Shown piece by piece: positions 5,639 to 5,741 of a stretch of DNA of 5,741 bases (positions within the stretch are counted from its first letter, which is position 1; every line of letters starts with the position of its first letter). Made by a program: the position numbers and the translations under genes. The DNA is taken from the NCBI GenBank assembly GCA_958417755.1, contig CATZDY010000146.1, positions 1-5,741 of the forward strand, read 5' to 3'. The DNA is from an uncultured Peptococcaceae bacterium (lineage in GTDB: Bacteria; Bacillota; Desulfotomaculia; Desulfotomaculales; Desulfocucumaceae). The notes below the pieces were generated by a model. That model saw only the letters and a list, made by a program, of their open reading frames with translations. It did not search any database and was not told the DNA's origin.

Positions 5639-5741
5639 ACAGCAGTACTGCGCAAACAGGTAGTGGAGCATCCCTTTGGCACCATCAAGTGGTACGATGG
5701 GGCCCATTACTTTCTTTGCAAAGGCAAAGAAGCTGTCAGTG
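5639..5741 (+). pseudogene. IS1182-type transposase remnant, C-terminal part (continues past the right edge)
   Basis: The frame opens after TAA (5636-5638) and reads TAVLRKQVVEHPFG, then TIKWYDGAHYFLCKGKEAVS to the window end. RKxxVEHPFGTIK is the conserved C-terminal signature of IS1182-group DDE transposases; the glutamate of VEHPFG would be the third catalytic acid, followed by K six residues later (E-x6-K). The upstream two thirds of the transposase, with both catalytic aspartates, are missing, so the element is truncated at its 5' side, with the junction near 5639-5650. Whether the 3' end and terminal repeat survive lies outside the window. It directly adjoins the GNAT pseudogene and may have contributed to that gene's erosion. 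Confidence 0.75.

Noticed and set aside
1..5741. CRISPR array, tRNA or rRNA gene, phage genes
   Set aside because: No regularly spaced repeats, cloverleaf-like segments, rRNA-like stretches or phage proteins were seen on either strand.

Overview
The window is AT-rich. It looks like the chromosome of an endospore-forming, low-GC anaerobe of the Firmicutes (Clostridia or Negativicutes). The main evidence is the first 67 codons of spoIIM (an engulfment protein) on the minus strand, behind a promoter resembling the mother-cell sigma-E consensus. A multi-PAS hybrid kinase typical of clostridial genomes and an IS1182-type transposase remnant agree with this. A genus cannot be named from the sequence alone.

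Layout. Positions 1-202 (minus) hold the start of spoIIM, which runs off the left edge. Positions 203-348 are a divergent promoter region serving spoIIM leftward and an RtcB-family RNA ligase rightward. RtcB (349-1557, plus, 402 aa) is complete and keeps its metal ligands and nucleophilic histidine. Positions 1558-2032 have no sizeable gene but are not empty. A compact GC-richer block at 1651-1736 folds into nested helices with a crossing pseudoknot, which suggests a structured non-coding RNA on the plus strand. It is followed by a possible 38-codon ORF with a good ribosome binding site, and then by the terminator of the kinase gene, which faces it. Positions 2033-4825 (minus) encode a 930-residue cytoplasmic hybrid sensor kinase: PAS-PAS-PAS-HisKA-HATPase-REC-REC. 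It forms a complete single-gene unit, with a sigma-A promoter at 4894-4923, a strong ribosome binding site and a hairpin terminator.

From 4920 to the right edge the sequence looks like a decaying accessory region. It contains a short promoter, small ORF and terminator unit (5004-5250). Next is a GNAT acetyltransferase pseudogene (5322 to about 5600) that has lost its acetyl-CoA-binding core and carries frameshifts. Last is the 5'-truncated tail of an IS1182-type transposase that continues past the window.

No shared operon or pathway connects the genes. spoIIM acts in sporulation, RtcB in RNA repair, and the kinase is an orphan phosphorelay component with neither an HPt domain nor a separate response regulator here. 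The least explained element is the pseudoknotted RNA candidate between rtcB and the kinase gene.
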